This document shows positions 25,118 to 34,325 of a DNA stretch of 46,507 nt, piece after piece. The stretch is from assembly GCA_024642465.1 (NCBI GenBank), contig JAHEBA010000017.1, positions 1 to 46,507 on the forward strand, in the 5' to 3' direction. The DNA is from Alphaproteobacteria bacterium (GTDB lineage Bacteria; Pseudomonadota; Alphaproteobacteria; Rhizobiales; Aestuariivirgaceae). Positions within the stretch are counted from its first letter, which is position 1, and every line of letters starts with the position of its first letter. A program made the translations under genes and the position numbers. Under the pieces are notes generated by a model. That model had not been told where the DNA came from and did not search any database. It saw only the letters and a program-made list of their open reading frames with translations.

Positions 25118-26521
25118 ATGAAGTACATCTCGACCAGGGGCGCGGCCCCATCGCTCGGCTTTGTGGACGTGTTGCTGGCAGGTCTCGCCGGCGATGGCGG
25201 CCTGTACGTGCCGGAGCAATGGCCCACCTTCACCGATGCCGAATTGCGCAGCCTCCGTGGCAAGCCTTACCCGGAAGTGGCCTTCACCGTCCTCAAGCCG
25301 TTCGTCGGCGGCGAGATTGCAGATCGCGACCTCAAGGCCATGATCGATGCTGCCTACGCAACCTTTGCCCACAAGGCCGTGGTGCCGCTCAAGCAGCTCG
25401 ATTCCAACCAGTGGTTGATGGAACTGTTCCACGGGCCGACGCTCGCCTTCAAGGACGTGGCCATGCAATTGCTCGCGCGCCTGATGGATCATGCGCTGGC
25501 GCAGTCGGGCCGCCGCGCCACCATCGTCGGCGCGACCTCCGGTGACACCGGCGGCGCAGCCATCGAGGCGTTTTCAAATTCAACCCGCACCGACGTCTTC
25601 ATCCTTCACCCGCATGGCCGCGTGTCCGACGTGCAGCGCCGCCAGATGACCACGGTCGGCAAGGCGAACGTTCACAACATCGCGCTCGAAGGCACCTTTG
25701 ACGACGCCCAGGCCCACGTGAAGGCGATGTTCGCCGATGCGGCTTTTCGCGACCGGGTGCTGCTGTCCGGCGTGAACTCGATCAACTGGGCCCGCATCAT
25801 GGCCCAGACTGTATATTACTTCACCTCTGCGTTGTCGCTTGGCGGGCCTGACTGGCCGGTCAGCTTCTGCGTGCCTACGGGCAATTTCGGCGACATATTC
25901 GCCGGTCAGGCAGCCCGCCACATGGGGCTGCCGGTGGCCGATCTCGTCATCGCCACCAACCAGAACGACATCCTGCACCGCACGCTGGAGACAGGGCGCT
26001 ATGAAGTGCTGGGCGTATCGCCCACCCAGAGCCCCTCGATGGATATCCAAGTGTCCAGCAACTTCGAGCGCCTGCTGTTCGAGGCTGCCGGCAAGGATGC
26101 CGGCGAAGTCAAACGGTTGATGGACGGCTTGAAACAGTCCGGCTCGTTCACCCTGCCGGACCCGATGCTCGACTACATCCGCAACGGCTTCTCGTCCGGC
26201 CGCACCGATGAGCCGCAAACCGCGGCAACCATCCGCCAGACCCTCGAGGAAACCGGCGAGCTGCTCGATCCGCACACCGCGGTCGGCTATGCCGTCGCCC
26301 GCCAGCGCGCTGCAACCGACGTCCCGATGGTGACGCTGGCCACGGCACATCCGGCCAAGTTCCCGGATGCCGTCGAGGCGGCCAGCGAAGTAAGGCCGCA
26401 ACTACCACCACGCCTCGGCGACCTGATGAGCCGGACCGAGGTCTATGACGTCCTGCCCAACGATCTTGACGCGGTGAAGCAGTACATCGGAACCCGCAGC
26501 AGAGCGGCTGGTGGCGCATGA
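25118..26521 (+). CDS. thrC: Threonine synthase
   Basis: ThrC makes threonine from O-phosphohomoserine with PLP. The 467-residue protein shows the PLP Lys K112 in LAFKDVAMQ, the phosphate loop in GATSGDTGGAA and the NFGDIFAGQ segment, and is the long proteobacterial/fungal type (about 460-480 residues). The ATG at 25118, four bases after SURF1, gives the conserved MKYISTRG start; a longer frame begins inside the SURF1 gene. The stop overlaps the M16 peptidase start as ATGA. Homoserine kinase (thrB) is not in this window. Confidence 0.96.
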   Translation: MKYISTRGAAPSLGFVDVLLAGLAGDGGLYVPEQWPTFTDAELRSLRGKPYPEVAFTVLKPFVGGEIADRDLKAMIDAAYATFAHKAVVPLKQLDSNQWLMELFHGPTLAFKDVAMQLLARLMDHALAQSGRRATIVGATSGDTGGAAIEAFSNSTRTDVFILHPHGRVSDVQRRQMTTVGKANVHNIALEGTFDDAQAHVKAMFADAAFRDRVLLSGVNSINWARIMAQTVYYFTSALSLGGPDWPVSFCVPTGNFGDIFAGQAARHMGLPVADLVIATNQNDILHRTLETGRYEVLGVSPTQSPSMDIQVSSNFERLLFEAAGKDAGEVKRLMDGLKQSGSFTLPDPMLDYIRNGFSSGRTDEPQTAATIRQTLEETGELLDPHTAVGYAVARQRAATDVPMVTLATAHPAKFPDAVEAASEVRPQLPPRLGDLMSRTEVYDVLPNDLDAVKQYIGTRSRAAGGA

Positions 26522-27780
26522 CCGTCAGGATCACGCCGCTCGATAGTGGTCTGACGGTCGTCTCGCACCTTATGCCGCATGTGGAAACCGTTGCGCTGGG
26601 CGTGTGGGCCGGCGTCGGTTCGCGCGACGAGACGGCTGAGGAAAACGGGCTCGCGCACCTGCTGGAGCACATGGCCTTCAAGGGTACGCCGACCCGCACG
26701 GCCTTCGACATTGCCGCCGAGATCGAGGCGGCAGGTGGCGACATGAACGCCTCCACGTCGATGGAAAAGACTGCCTACTATGCCCGCGTCCTGAAGGATG
26801 ACTGGCGCATGGCGCTGGACGTCATGGCCGATATCGTCATGCGCCCGCTGTTCCAGCCCGATGACCTCGAACTGGAAAAGGGCGTCATCCTGCAGGAAAT
26901 TGCTGCCGCGCAGGATACGCCGGACGATCTCGTGTTCGATCAGGTCCAGTCCGCCGCGTGGCCGGACCACCCGCTCGGCCGTGACATTCTCGGCACCCCG
27001 CAAACGGTACGCGGCTTCCGCGAGGATAACCTGCGGCGCTACCGTGAACGGCATTACTCTGCAGGCAGAATGGTGGTCGCGGCCGCAGGCCACGTGGATC
27101 ACGACGCGCTGGTTGATGCTGCCGCGAGAAACCTTGAAGGATTGCCCGGCGGCGCAGCGGCAGAACGGACCATGCCGGCGTTCAGGGGCGGGACCATCAT
27201 GACCCGGCGCCCGCTCGACCAGGTGCACCAGGTTCTGGCGTTTCCCACCATCGGCTATCACCACGACGACATCTACGCAGTGCACCTCATGGCTTCGATA
27301 CTAGGCGGCGGCATGTCATCGAGGCTGTTCCAGGAAGTGCGCGAGAAACGCGGCCTTTGCTACTCGACCTTCGCCTATGTGTCTGCCTATGCAGACGCCG
27401 GCCTCTTGCAGGTTTACGCTGCCACCGCGCCGGACAAGGCGGCCGAGTTTGTCGCCGTGTCGGCTGACATCCTGCAATCGCTGTCAGCGTCCGTGGGGGT
27501 CGACGAACTTGACCGGGCCCGCGCCCAGCTCAAGGCATCGCTGGTGATGAGCCTTGAAAGCCCTTCTGCGCGTGCCGACCAGATTGCCCGGCAGTACCTG
27601 ACCTATGGCCGTGTTCCGCCGATTTCAGACATCCTTGCCCGCGTGGACGCCGTCACAACCGGGGACATCTCCCGTCTGGCCTGGCAGACTTTCTCCGGCC
27701 CGGCGATCGCACACGCCGCTGTAGGAGCGACAAGGTCGCTTGCCAGAAGCGGTGACATTGCTGCAAGATTTGGTTGTTAG
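26518..27780 (+). CDS. M16 family zinc peptidase, processing-peptidase-like
   Basis: The 420-residue protein is a PqqL/mitochondrial-processing-peptidase beta-like metallopeptidase. The inverted zinc motif HLLEH is at residues 47-51 and the third ligand is E127 (VILQEI), the normal spacing. The C-terminal half has the inactive repeat with the Gly-rich GGGMSSRLFQEVREKRGLCYS. No signal peptide is seen, so it probably acts in the cytoplasm, although related proteins are sometimes exported. It is coupled to thrC by an ATGA overlap, a pairing widespread in Rhizobiales with no known functional link. Confidence 0.93.
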   Translation: MTVRITPLDSGLTVVSHLMPHVETVALGVWAGVGSRDETAEENGLAHLLEHMAFKGTPTRTAFDIAAEIEAAGGDMNASTSMEKTAYYARVLKDDWRMALDVMADIVMRPLFQPDDLELEKGVILQEIAAAQDTPDDLVFDQVQSAAWPDHPLGRDILGTPQTVRGFREDNLRRYRERHYSAGRMVVAAAGHVDHDALVDAAARNLEGLPGGAAAERTMPAFRGGTIMTRRPLDQVHQVLAFPTIGYHHDDIYAVHLMASILGGGMSSRLFQEVREKRGLCYSTFAYVSAYADAGLLQVYAATAPDKAAEFVAVSADILQSLSASVGVDELDRARAQLKASLVMSLESPSARADQIARQYLTYGRVPPISDILARVDAVTTGDISRLAWQTFSGPAIAHAAVGATRSLARSGDIAARFGC

Positions 27781-27819
27781 TCCGAAGGCGGATATTTTTC
27801 CGGAGTCAAGTATACCGGC

Positions 27820-28440
27820 ATGGCCTTTCTGAGGACATATGCCTATCTGGACGCCGAACCGGTGGTGCAACACGCCCGGGTGACATTGCGCGCCCCGGTC
27901 ATGGGTGACTATGCGCAATGGGCGCAGTTGCGCTCGACCAGCCGCACCTTCCTCGAGCCGTGGGAGCCGACCTGGCCGCGCGACGACCTCACCCGCTCTG
28001 CCTTCCGCCAGCGCGTTCGCCGTTACAATCGCGACATGCGCGATGACTATGCCTATGCCTTCTTCATTTTCGACCATGCAACCGCTGATCTTGTTGGCGG
28101 CCTGACCTTGTCCAACGTTCGCCGCGGCGTGGCCCAGACGGCCTCGGTGGGATACTGGACCGGCATGCCGTTTTCCCGGCGGGGTTACATGACGGAGGCG
28201 CTCACTGCTGCGGTTTCGTTTGCCTTCGACAGTTTGCGCCTGCATCGGATCGAAGCAGCCTGCCTGCCGGACAACGAGGCCTCCCGGCGCCTGCTCCTGC
28301 GCACCGGGTTCAGCGAAGAGGGCTATGCACGCCAGTATCTCAAGATTAATGGCAGGTGGCAGGATCACCTGCTTTTCGCGCTGCTGGATACGGATCCTCC
28401 CGGCAGGCCGTACGGCAACGGCATCGGCAATAATGGTTGA
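27820..28440 (+). CDS. GNAT family N-acetyltransferase, RimJ/RimL-like
   Basis: The 206-residue protein resembles RimJ, which acetylates the N-terminus of ribosomal protein S5, by LRAPVMGDYAQWAQLRS at the start, the acetyl-CoA-binding region SVGYWTGMPFSRRGYMTEAL (split over residues 110-128) and the following HRIEAACLPDNEASRRLLLRTGF. The exact substrate cannot be read from sequence. It follows the M16 peptidase by 39 bases. Confidence 0.86.
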   Translation: MAFLRTYAYLDAEPVVQHARVTLRAPVMGDYAQWAQLRSTSRTFLEPWEPTWPRDDLTRSAFRQRVRRYNRDMRDDYAYAFFIFDHATADLVGGLTLSNVRRGVAQTASVGYWTGMPFSRRGYMTEALTAAVSFAFDSLRLHRIEAACLPDNEASRRLLLRTGFSEEGYARQYLKINGRWQDHLLFALLDTDPPGRPYGNGIGNNG

Positions 28441-28529
28441 TAGCACCCGCAAGTTGCATCCATGTGCTTTTGGCTATAACGCCGAACGGTTAGTCTGCTG
28501 TCCCGGGTGAGTGGAAAGTGGGAAGGGTA

Positions 28530-31500
28530 ATGGCGAAACCGTCGTGGCGGTTCATAGCGGCTGTCCTCGCCATCCTTGCCGCCGGCCTGCTGAGTGGCGC
28601 GGTTGCAGGCTTGGCGCAGGGCGCGGACAAGGTAGTGCAGGCCAACTTCAAGTCGGCCTACGTGGATCTTGTGCCTTTCCTCGGCGCGGTTGAATCTGAC
28701 CGCACGCAAGTGTCTGTGCAGGTCCCTTCGACCACGCCCGGCGTCAAGGAAACCATGGCGCTGCAGGCAACCGGCGGGTCCCCCCTTCATCGCTGGGCCA
28801 TATTCACCACCGTCAACCCGGAAGTCTCGCCCATCGAGGTGGTGATCGACGCATCCCGCCAGTCTTTCCCCGGTTCCGGCATTTTCAAGCCGTCACATCT
28901 AAGCAGCAGGGTTGCAGCGGCCACATCCTCAACCAGTGTCCAGCCCCGCAGGCTTGCAATTTCCGACCGGGATGCCTTTGCGATCACCATTCCGCCACGC
29001 TCGTCGATGACCGTTGCCCTTGAACTGTCCGAACTTGGGGTCAACGGCATGCGCTTGTGGCAGCGCGCGGCATTTGACGGCAACGCATACCGCCAGTCCC
29101 TCTATCGCGGCGTCGTCCTGGGCATGTCGATGCTTGCCGTGCTGGTGATTACCTGTCTCGTCGTGCTGTCGCCGCAAATCCTGTTTCCGCTGTCGGCGGT
29201 ATTTTCCTGGGCGGCGGTGGCGTTCATCGCGCTGGAGACTGGACTGCTGCAACCTGTCCTGCACCGGTTGCTGCCGGTGCCGGTTCCCGGCGAAGAGGTG
29301 CTCAGCGCCATCGTGGAGGCACTGATGGCCGCTGGGGTCCTCCTGATGGGGGTGACCATCATGCGTACCCGCCGGCAGATGCCGGCGCTGTCTGCGCTGT
29401 TGATGGCGGCCGGCGGCGCCTGCATCGGCCTCGCCGGTTATGCGGTATTCGAGCCCGTTCTGGTCAAGCAGCTTTCGCGTCCCATATTCGCCGGCGCCGT
29501 GGCGATTGTGCTGCTGACGGCTGGAGCGCTGGTCATGCGTGGTGGCATCCGGGCCCGTTCCGCGCTTCTGGTCTGGGTCACGCTGGGCATCTGGACCGTG
29601 ATGGCCGGTTACATTGCCGCCGCCCGGCCGCCCAGCGAACTTGCCTCTCCCATATTGGTAGGCGGCCTGGCGATTGTCCTGGTTACGCTCGCCTTCGTGT
29701 TGACCTACTTCGCGTTCTCCAGCGTACTCAACCCCGAACTTGATGCCATCGAGGCCGAGCGCAATGCCCTCGCGCTTGCAAGCGGCGAGCAGGTGGTGTG
29801 GGACTACCAGCCGAATGACGGCTCGTTCTTCGTCGGCGAGCAGTTCGAGACGCTGCTTGGCTATGAGCCCGGCAGCGTGGACGACACCTCCCTCGCAGGC
29901 TGGACGGACCTGCTGCACCCGAACGACCTTGCCGCCTTCAACGCCGTCATGGAAGCGGCCTGCGTGCGTCCCAACCAGCGTTTCGATCAGCAACTGCGTT
30001 TCCGCCACGCTGACGGCCGCTATCGCTGGTATTCGCTCAAGGGCCGCTCGCTGGCCAACGCAGCCGAATCGGGCCTGCGGCTGACCGGCGTTCTCTCCGA
30101 TGCCTCGCAGGAGCGCCAGTCGCAGGAACGCATGCTGTCTGATGCGATATACGACGTCGTCACCGGCCTGCCGAACTATGCCCTCTATCTCGACCGGCTC
30201 AATCGTGCAGTCAGCCGGGTCGCCGCCACGCCCGGCTCGCGGCTGGCCGTGATGATCGTCGACATCGACCGCTTCCGGGTGGTGAACAACCGGCTTGGCC
30301 AGGAGATCGGCGACAGCCTGCTCAAGAGCGTTGCACGCCGCGTCGAGACGCTGCTGCCTGAAACATCGAGCCTGGCCCGGCTGCCGGGTGACCAGTTCGC
30401 CATCATCCACGAGATGAGCGGCAGCAGCGAGAACGGGCAGGCCGGCGAAGAACTGATCCTGTTCGTCGACAAGGTTCGCCAGGCGGTCTCCATGCCGCTA
30501 CGGGTGCCGCCGAACGAGATCTACCTGACCTGCTGCATGGGCGTTGCCGAGTGGGATCCCGGCATCGATGCCGCGATCAACCTGCACCAGTTCGCCGAAG
30601 TCGCCCTATTCGATGCCAAGCGGCGCGGTAAGGACCGGGTGTCGTTCTACAAGCCAGGCATGCGCTCGTCGGGAGACTCGCAAGGCAGCCTTGGCGTCGA
30701 TGACCTGCAGCATGCATTGCAGGAGCAACGCTTCGAAATCGTCTACCAGCCGATCATGCGCATCGCAGACCGCCAGCTCGCCGGTTTCGAGGCGCTGGTG
30801 CGGCTGCGCCGCCGTGATGGCGCATTGCTGGAACCGGCCAGTTTCGTTCCGCTTGCCGAACGTTGCGGCCTGATCGGCGACATCGGCACCTTCGTTCTGT
30901 CCGAGGCTGCACGCCAGCTCGGCGTCTGGCAGCGAATGTTCACCCCGGCAGAACCGGTGTTCGTATCGGTCAACATTTCCTCGGCCCAGCTGGCCGGATT
31001 GCACCTTCTGCATGTGGCCCGCACCATACTTGCGCGCGAGGAACTGGTGCCCGGCACGCTCAAGCTCGAGCTTACCGAAACCATGGTGATGGAAAACCCG
31101 GAGCTGTCGCTGAAGATTCTCGACCGCCTCAAGGCGCTGGGATTGGGCCTTTCGTGCGACGACTTCGGTACGGGATATTCATCGCTGTCCTATCTGCGCC
31201 GGCTTCCGTTCGACACGCTGAAGGTGGACCGGTCATTCCTGTTGGCGGGTCTTGAGGACGAGCGCGGTTCCGTCGTGCTCGATGCGATCATTCTGCTGGC
31301 CCATGACCTCGGCCTGCAGGTGGTTTGCGAAGGCGTGGAGACCGAGGCGCAGATGCATCACCTCGCGGCGCTGGAGTGCGACCTCGTACAGGGCTTCCTG
31401 ATCGGCGAACCGATTGATGCGCAGCAGGTACTGGAAGCGCTGGGCGCGCCCACCCGCGAACCGGCCGAAAGCGAAGGCGGGATTGCGGCTCTTTGGCGAA

Positions 31501-32075
31501 GGCTTAGCCGCAAGCAGCAACAGGCCGCACCGCCGCCGCCACCGCTGCCGCCGGCCGAACCGGAGCCGGAGGAAGATCAACTTGCGCCATGGTCACCCTA
31601 TGACTTCCACCCGGCGCCATGGGCGCCAAGGGTGAAGCCGCCTGTAAGGGAGCTTCCTGCCCCGCAAACGCTGGCGCCTGAACCTGAACCTGAGCCGGAA
31701 CCCGAACCCGAACTGGAGTCCGAACCGGAGCAGCCCACGGTTCCTGCCGATATCGAAACCGTCTCCCGCCAGGTGCGCGAGGCGCTCGACGAGCGGGGCT
31801 CAGCCGCAGAGGATGAGCCGGTCAGCGAACCGGAAGACCCGGTTGCGGCTGAAGACGCTGAAGCGAAGGGTGGATCGGCTGGAGACAAGGAACCGGAACA
31901 GCCTGAACAAGAACCTGAAAAAGGCGTGACGACCGGCGCTGACAAAGCGCCGGCGGAGAAGGCATCGGCTGACAATGAAGAGCCGGCCCCTGCCGCAAAG
32001 AAGCCCGCCCGCAAACGCCGCCGGCGGCCGAGCAAGAAAAAAGCCGCCGCAAAGGCGGGCAAGGCTGCTGATTGA
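28530..32075 (+). CDS. 7TM sensor PAS-GGDEF-EAL protein with acidic repeat and basic tail
   Basis: This 1181-residue membrane protein probably degrades the second messenger c-di-GMP in response to an external cue. Layout: signal/anchor (1-31), periplasmic domain (32-190) and seven membrane helices (about 193-395), like 7TMR-DISM sensors; PAS (410-530); GGDEF (540-710); EAL (730-975); low-complexity tail (985-1181). The GGDEF signature is PGDQF (near 618), lacking the catalytic Glu, so cyclase activity is unlikely; DIDRF is intact. The EAL domain keeps EAL, NIS, ELTE, DDFG, KVDRS, EGVE and QGF, so it should be active. The tail has a Pro-Glu repeat from residue 1050 and ends in a Lys/Arg/Ala-rich, histone-like stretch. 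A GTG at 28518 is an alternative start. Confidence 0.92.
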   Translation: MAKPSWRFIAAVLAILAAGLLSGAVAGLAQGADKVVQANFKSAYVDLVPFLGAVESDRTQVSVQVPSTTPGVKETMALQATGGSPLHRWAIFTTVNPEVSPIEVVIDASRQSFPGSGIFKPSHLSSRVAAATSSTSVQPRRLAISDRDAFAITIPPRSSMTVALELSELGVNGMRLWQRAAFDGNAYRQSLYRGVVLGMSMLAVLVITCLVVLSPQILFPLSAVFSWAAVAFIALETGLLQPVLHRLLPVPVPGEEVLSAIVEALMAAGVLLMGVTIMRTRRQMPALSALLMAAGGACIGLAGYAVFEPVLVKQLSRPIFAGAVAIVLLTAGALVMRGGIRARSALLVWVTLGIWTVMAGYIAAARPPSELASPILVGGLAIVLVTLAFVLTYFAFSSVLNPELDAIEAERNALALASGEQVVWDYQPNDGSFFVGEQFETLLGYEPGSVDDTSLAGWTDLLHPNDLAAFNAVMEAACVRPNQRFDQQLRFRHADGRYRWYSLKGRSLANAAESGLRLTGVLSDASQERQSQERMLSDAIYDVVTGLPNYALYLDRLNRAVSRVAATPGSRLAVMIVDIDRFRVVNNRLGQEIGDSLLKSVARRVETLLPETSSLARLPGDQFAIIHEMSGSSENGQAGEELILFVDKVRQAVSMPLRVPPNEIYLTCCMGVAEWDPGIDAAINLHQFAEVALFDAKRRGKDRVSFYKPGMRSSGDSQGSLGVDDLQHALQEQRFEIVYQPIMRIADRQLAGFEALVRLRRRDGALLEPASFVPLAERCGLIGDIGTFVLSEAARQLGVWQRMFTPAEPVFVSVNISSAQLAGLHLLHVARTILAREELVPGTLKLELTETMVMENPELSLKILDRLKALGLGLSCDDFGTGYSSLSYLRRLPFDTLKVDRSFLLAGLEDERGSVVLDAIILLAHDLGLQVVCEGVETEAQMHHLAALECDLVQGFLIGEPIDAQQVLEALGAPTREPAESEGGIAALWRRLSRKQQQAAPPPPPLPPAEPEPEEDQLAPWSPYDFHPAPWAPRVKPPVRELPAPQTLAPEPEPEPEPEPELESEPEQPTVPADIETVSRQVREALDERGSAAEDEPVSEPEDPVAAEDAEAKGGSAGDKEPEQPEQEPEKGVTTGADKAPAEKASADNEEPAPAAKKPARKRRRRPSKKKAAAKAGKAAD
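31677..31730 (+). repeat. Pro-Glu hexanucleotide repeat in the c-di-GMP protein
   Basis: Six CCN-GAR (Pro-Glu) codon pairs in a row, then Leu-Glu, Ser-Glu and Pro-Glu, give an extended acidic linker. The synonymous codons vary, so the DNA repeat is imperfect and not obviously slippage-prone. Confidence 0.7.
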
Positions 32076-32094
32076 TCCGGCTGCTCCGGCGCGC

Positions 32095-32682
32095 TCAGGC
32101 GTTGCCGAAATGACCGCCGGACAGCATGGCCTCGCTGATGCCGATGCGGGCCAGGGCGGCAGGATACTTGGACTTCAGGTCCTGACCGAAGATCAGTTCC
32201 TCGTCCGCCTCGCAGGTAAGCCAGCCGTTTTGCCGGATCTCGCTCTCGAGCTGCCCTGGGCCCCAACCGGTATAACCAAGCGCCAGCAGGCTGAGCCTTG
32301 GTCCCCGCCCGCTTGCGATGGCGCGCAGCACATCGAGCGTTGCAGTAAGGCCCACCCCGCGGTCAACGCTCAAGGTTGCTTCGTCGGAGAAGTAATCCTT
32401 GGAATGCAGCACGAACCCGCGACTTGTTTCCACCGGCCCGCCCTGCATCACACGGGTAGAGGCAATATCGTCGGGCAGGCGGATCGCGTCTTCGCCGCCG
32501 GTCAGATCGAGCCGCTCCAGCAGGTTTCCCAGTGACAGGCTTTCGATCTCGTGATTAACGATCAGGCCCATCGCGCCATCTGCCGAGTGGGCACACACGT
32601 AGATCACCGCTCGTTCGAAGCGTTCATCGCCAATTCTTGGCATGGCTATCAGCATCTTTCCGTCGAGATATGGGTGTGCCAT
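32095..32682 (-). CDS. YqgE/AlgH family protein
   Basis: The 195-residue protein matches the YqgE/AlgH family (UPF0301): YLDGKMLIAMPRIGDERFERAVIYVCAHS at the N-terminus, GAMGLIVNH, VMQGGPVE, FVLHSKDYF and LALGYTGWGPGQLESEI. AlgH was once linked to alginate regulation in Pseudomonas, but the function is not settled. ATG 32682 is used; the frame also opens from a TTG at 32754 with no clear ribosome site, so up to 24 more residues are possible. It is convergent with the c-di-GMP gene, 19 bases apart, and divergent from the DsbD-like gene. Confidence 0.9.
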   Translation of the reverse strand: MAHPYLDGKMLIAMPRIGDERFERAVIYVCAHSADGAMGLIVNHEIESLSLGNLLERLDLTGGEDAIRLPDDIASTRVMQGGPVETSRGFVLHSKDYFSDEATLSVDRGVGLTATLDVLRAIASGRGPRLSLLALGYTGWGPGQLESEIRQNGWLTCEADEELIFGQDLKSKYPAALARIGISEAMLSGGHFGNA

Positions 32683-32838
32683 CGCTACCGGCTCGTCTGT
32701 CTGGCCACTGAAATCATTGGTTGGAGGATAGCACTTTGCGGCGCTGTTCTGCAAATTCCGGCGCCTCCGGGATCCGCCCTCCCGGCGATGTGATGCAAGG
32801 TGACTGCACGTTTACGGCGCGACTGCTATAAGGAAGCC

Positions 32839-33690
32839 ATGACGATGATCGTTCGCATTGCCCGGTTGCTGGTGTGTGCCGTATTCACGGCGCTGGCCTG
32901 GTTTGTTGCGGCACCCTTGACTGCTCATGCCGAACAGCAGGCGCGCGAAGTCAAGGGCGATTTCTCTGCCGTGCGCCTGCTCAATGGCGGCGAGAAGGAC
33001 GGTGCCTGGCAGGCCGGCATTCACATCACCATTCAGCCGGGCTGGAAGACCTACTGGCGGGTGCCGGGAGAGTCGGGCGTACCGCCACAGTTCGATTGGT
33101 CGGGTTCCGTGAATGCAGCCAGCATTGCCGTGGACATGCCGGTTCCGATCCGCTTCAGCGACGGTAACGGCGATGGCATTGGCTACAAAACCGAAGTGGT
33201 CTTTCCGGTGAGCGTGAAGCCGGCCGATCCGGCCCTGCCAGTACAACTGGCGCTGAAGCTTTTCTATGCCGTGTGCAATGACATCTGCGTGCCCGTCGTG
33301 GCCGATCTGAAGCTGGACCTGAAGGCTGAAACCACGTCGGCCTCGGACCGGTTCCGCCTCGGGCTTGCGGCCAATGACGTGCCGCGCGACGGCCCTGGCC
33401 AGCCGGTTACCGTGCGCTCGATGCGGCTGGCCGAAACCGGTGATGGAAAGCCGGTGCTCGAAATAACTGTCGAGGGGCTTGCCGACCCGACCAATGCGGA
33501 CATCTTTGCCGAAACTGACGGCAACGCCTATTTCCGCAAGCCCGAGCTTGCCGGGAGCTCATCCGGCGAGGCGACCTACCGTTTGAGGATTGATGGTCTC
33601 GCAGATCCGGACAGCCTGAAGGGCAAACCGCTGCACCTGACCATCGCCACTGGTGGAACCAATATTGCTCATGAAGGTTTGGTGCAGTAG
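32839..33690 (+). CDS. Stand-alone periplasmic DsbD N-terminal-domain-like protein
   Basis: The 283-residue precursor has a signal peptide (cut after LTAHA near residue 31) and then a domain like the periplasmic N-terminal domain of DsbD/ScsB thiol-disulphide reductases, with WKTYWRVPGESGVPPQFDWSGS and the Cys pair C146-C150 in YAVCNDICVPV. It lacks the eight-helix membrane domain and the C-terminal thioredoxin domain of full-length DsbD, so it may accept electrons from a separate membrane protein or have another redox or metal role. The start ATG at 32839 has AAGGAAG just upstream. A peroxiredoxin gene follows after 86 bases. Confidence 0.82.
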   Translation: MTMIVRIARLLVCAVFTALAWFVAAPLTAHAEQQAREVKGDFSAVRLLNGGEKDGAWQAGIHITIQPGWKTYWRVPGESGVPPQFDWSGSVNAASIAVDMPVPIRFSDGNGDGIGYKTEVVFPVSVKPADPALPVQLALKLFYAVCNDICVPVVADLKLDLKAETTSASDRFRLGLAANDVPRDGPGQPVTVRSMRLAETGDGKPVLEITVEGLADPTNADIFAETDGNAYFRKPELAGSSSGEATYRLRIDGLADPDSLKGKPLHLTIATGGTNIAHEGLVQ

Positions 33691-33776
33691 AGGAAGAGCA
33701 AGGGCCGGGCAGATGGACTTCGCTTGCCCAACCTTCTTCCTGCCAATTTTACCATATCATCAGAAAGGCCGATCAC

Positions 33777-34262
33777 ATGACTATTTCCGTGGGCGACAAG
33801 CTTCCCGAGGCGACCTTCAACATCATGACTGCCGAAGGGCCTAGCCAGGTGACCGCGTCCGAGCTGTTCGATGGCCGCAAGGTGGTGTTGTTCGCAGTAC
33901 CCGGCGCCTTCACCCCGACCTGCCACATGAAGCATCTGCCAGGCTTCGTCAGCCACGCCGCTGAACTCAAGGCCAAGGGTGTCGACACCATTGCATGCAC
34001 CGCAGTGAACGATGTCTTCGTGATGAATGCCTGGGCCGAGCAATCTGGCGCAAAGGACAAGATCACCTTCCTTGCCGACGGCAGCGCCAACTTTGCCAAG
34101 GCCATCGGCATGGACCTCGACGCGTCAGGCTTAGGCATGGGCATCCGCTCGAAGCGGTACTCGATGCTGGTCGATGACGGCGTGGTCAAGGTCATCAACG
34201 AGGAAGAGGCCCCCGGCAAGGCGGAAGTCTCCAGCGCCGAGACGATTCTCGCCGCGCTGTAA
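33777..34262 (+). CDS. Peroxiredoxin, Prx5 type
   Basis: This 161-residue atypical thiol peroxidase reduces hydrogen peroxide and organic peroxides. The peroxidatic Cys is C49 in PGAFTPTCHMKHLPGF, the Prx5 signature; a second Cys is C74 (TIACTAVND). No signal peptide is present, so it is cytoplasmic. Bacterial Prx5 enzymes commonly use glutaredoxin or glutathione, which fits the presence of gshA. It ends in a strong terminator that lies at the convergent rnhA stop. Confidence 0.95.
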   Translation: MTISVGDKLPEATFNIMTAEGPSQVTASELFDGRKVVLFAVPGAFTPTCHMKHLPGFVSHAAELKAKGVDTIACTAVNDVFVMNAWAEQSGAKDKITFLADGSANFAKAIGMDLDASGLGMGIRSKRYSMLVDDGVVKVINEEEAPGKAEVSSAETILAAL

Positions 34263-34293
34263 GCGGCATGCTGCAGCAGCATCGCAAACCTGG

Positions 34294-34325
34294 CCCGCCG
34301 CGGTTTCGGCCCCGGCGGGCTTTTA
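34294..34325 (+). terminator. Rho-independent terminator of the peroxiredoxin gene
   Basis: An 8-bp stem GCCCGCCG (34294-34301) with CGGCGGGC (34314-34321) is followed by TTTT. It overlaps the end of the convergent rnhA gene by three bases. Confidence 0.85.

Noticed and set aside
28454..28480. TTGCAT and TATAAC boxes upstream of the c-di-GMP gene as a promoter
   Set aside because: The -10 box is good, but the 15-base spacer is too short and the -35 match is weak.
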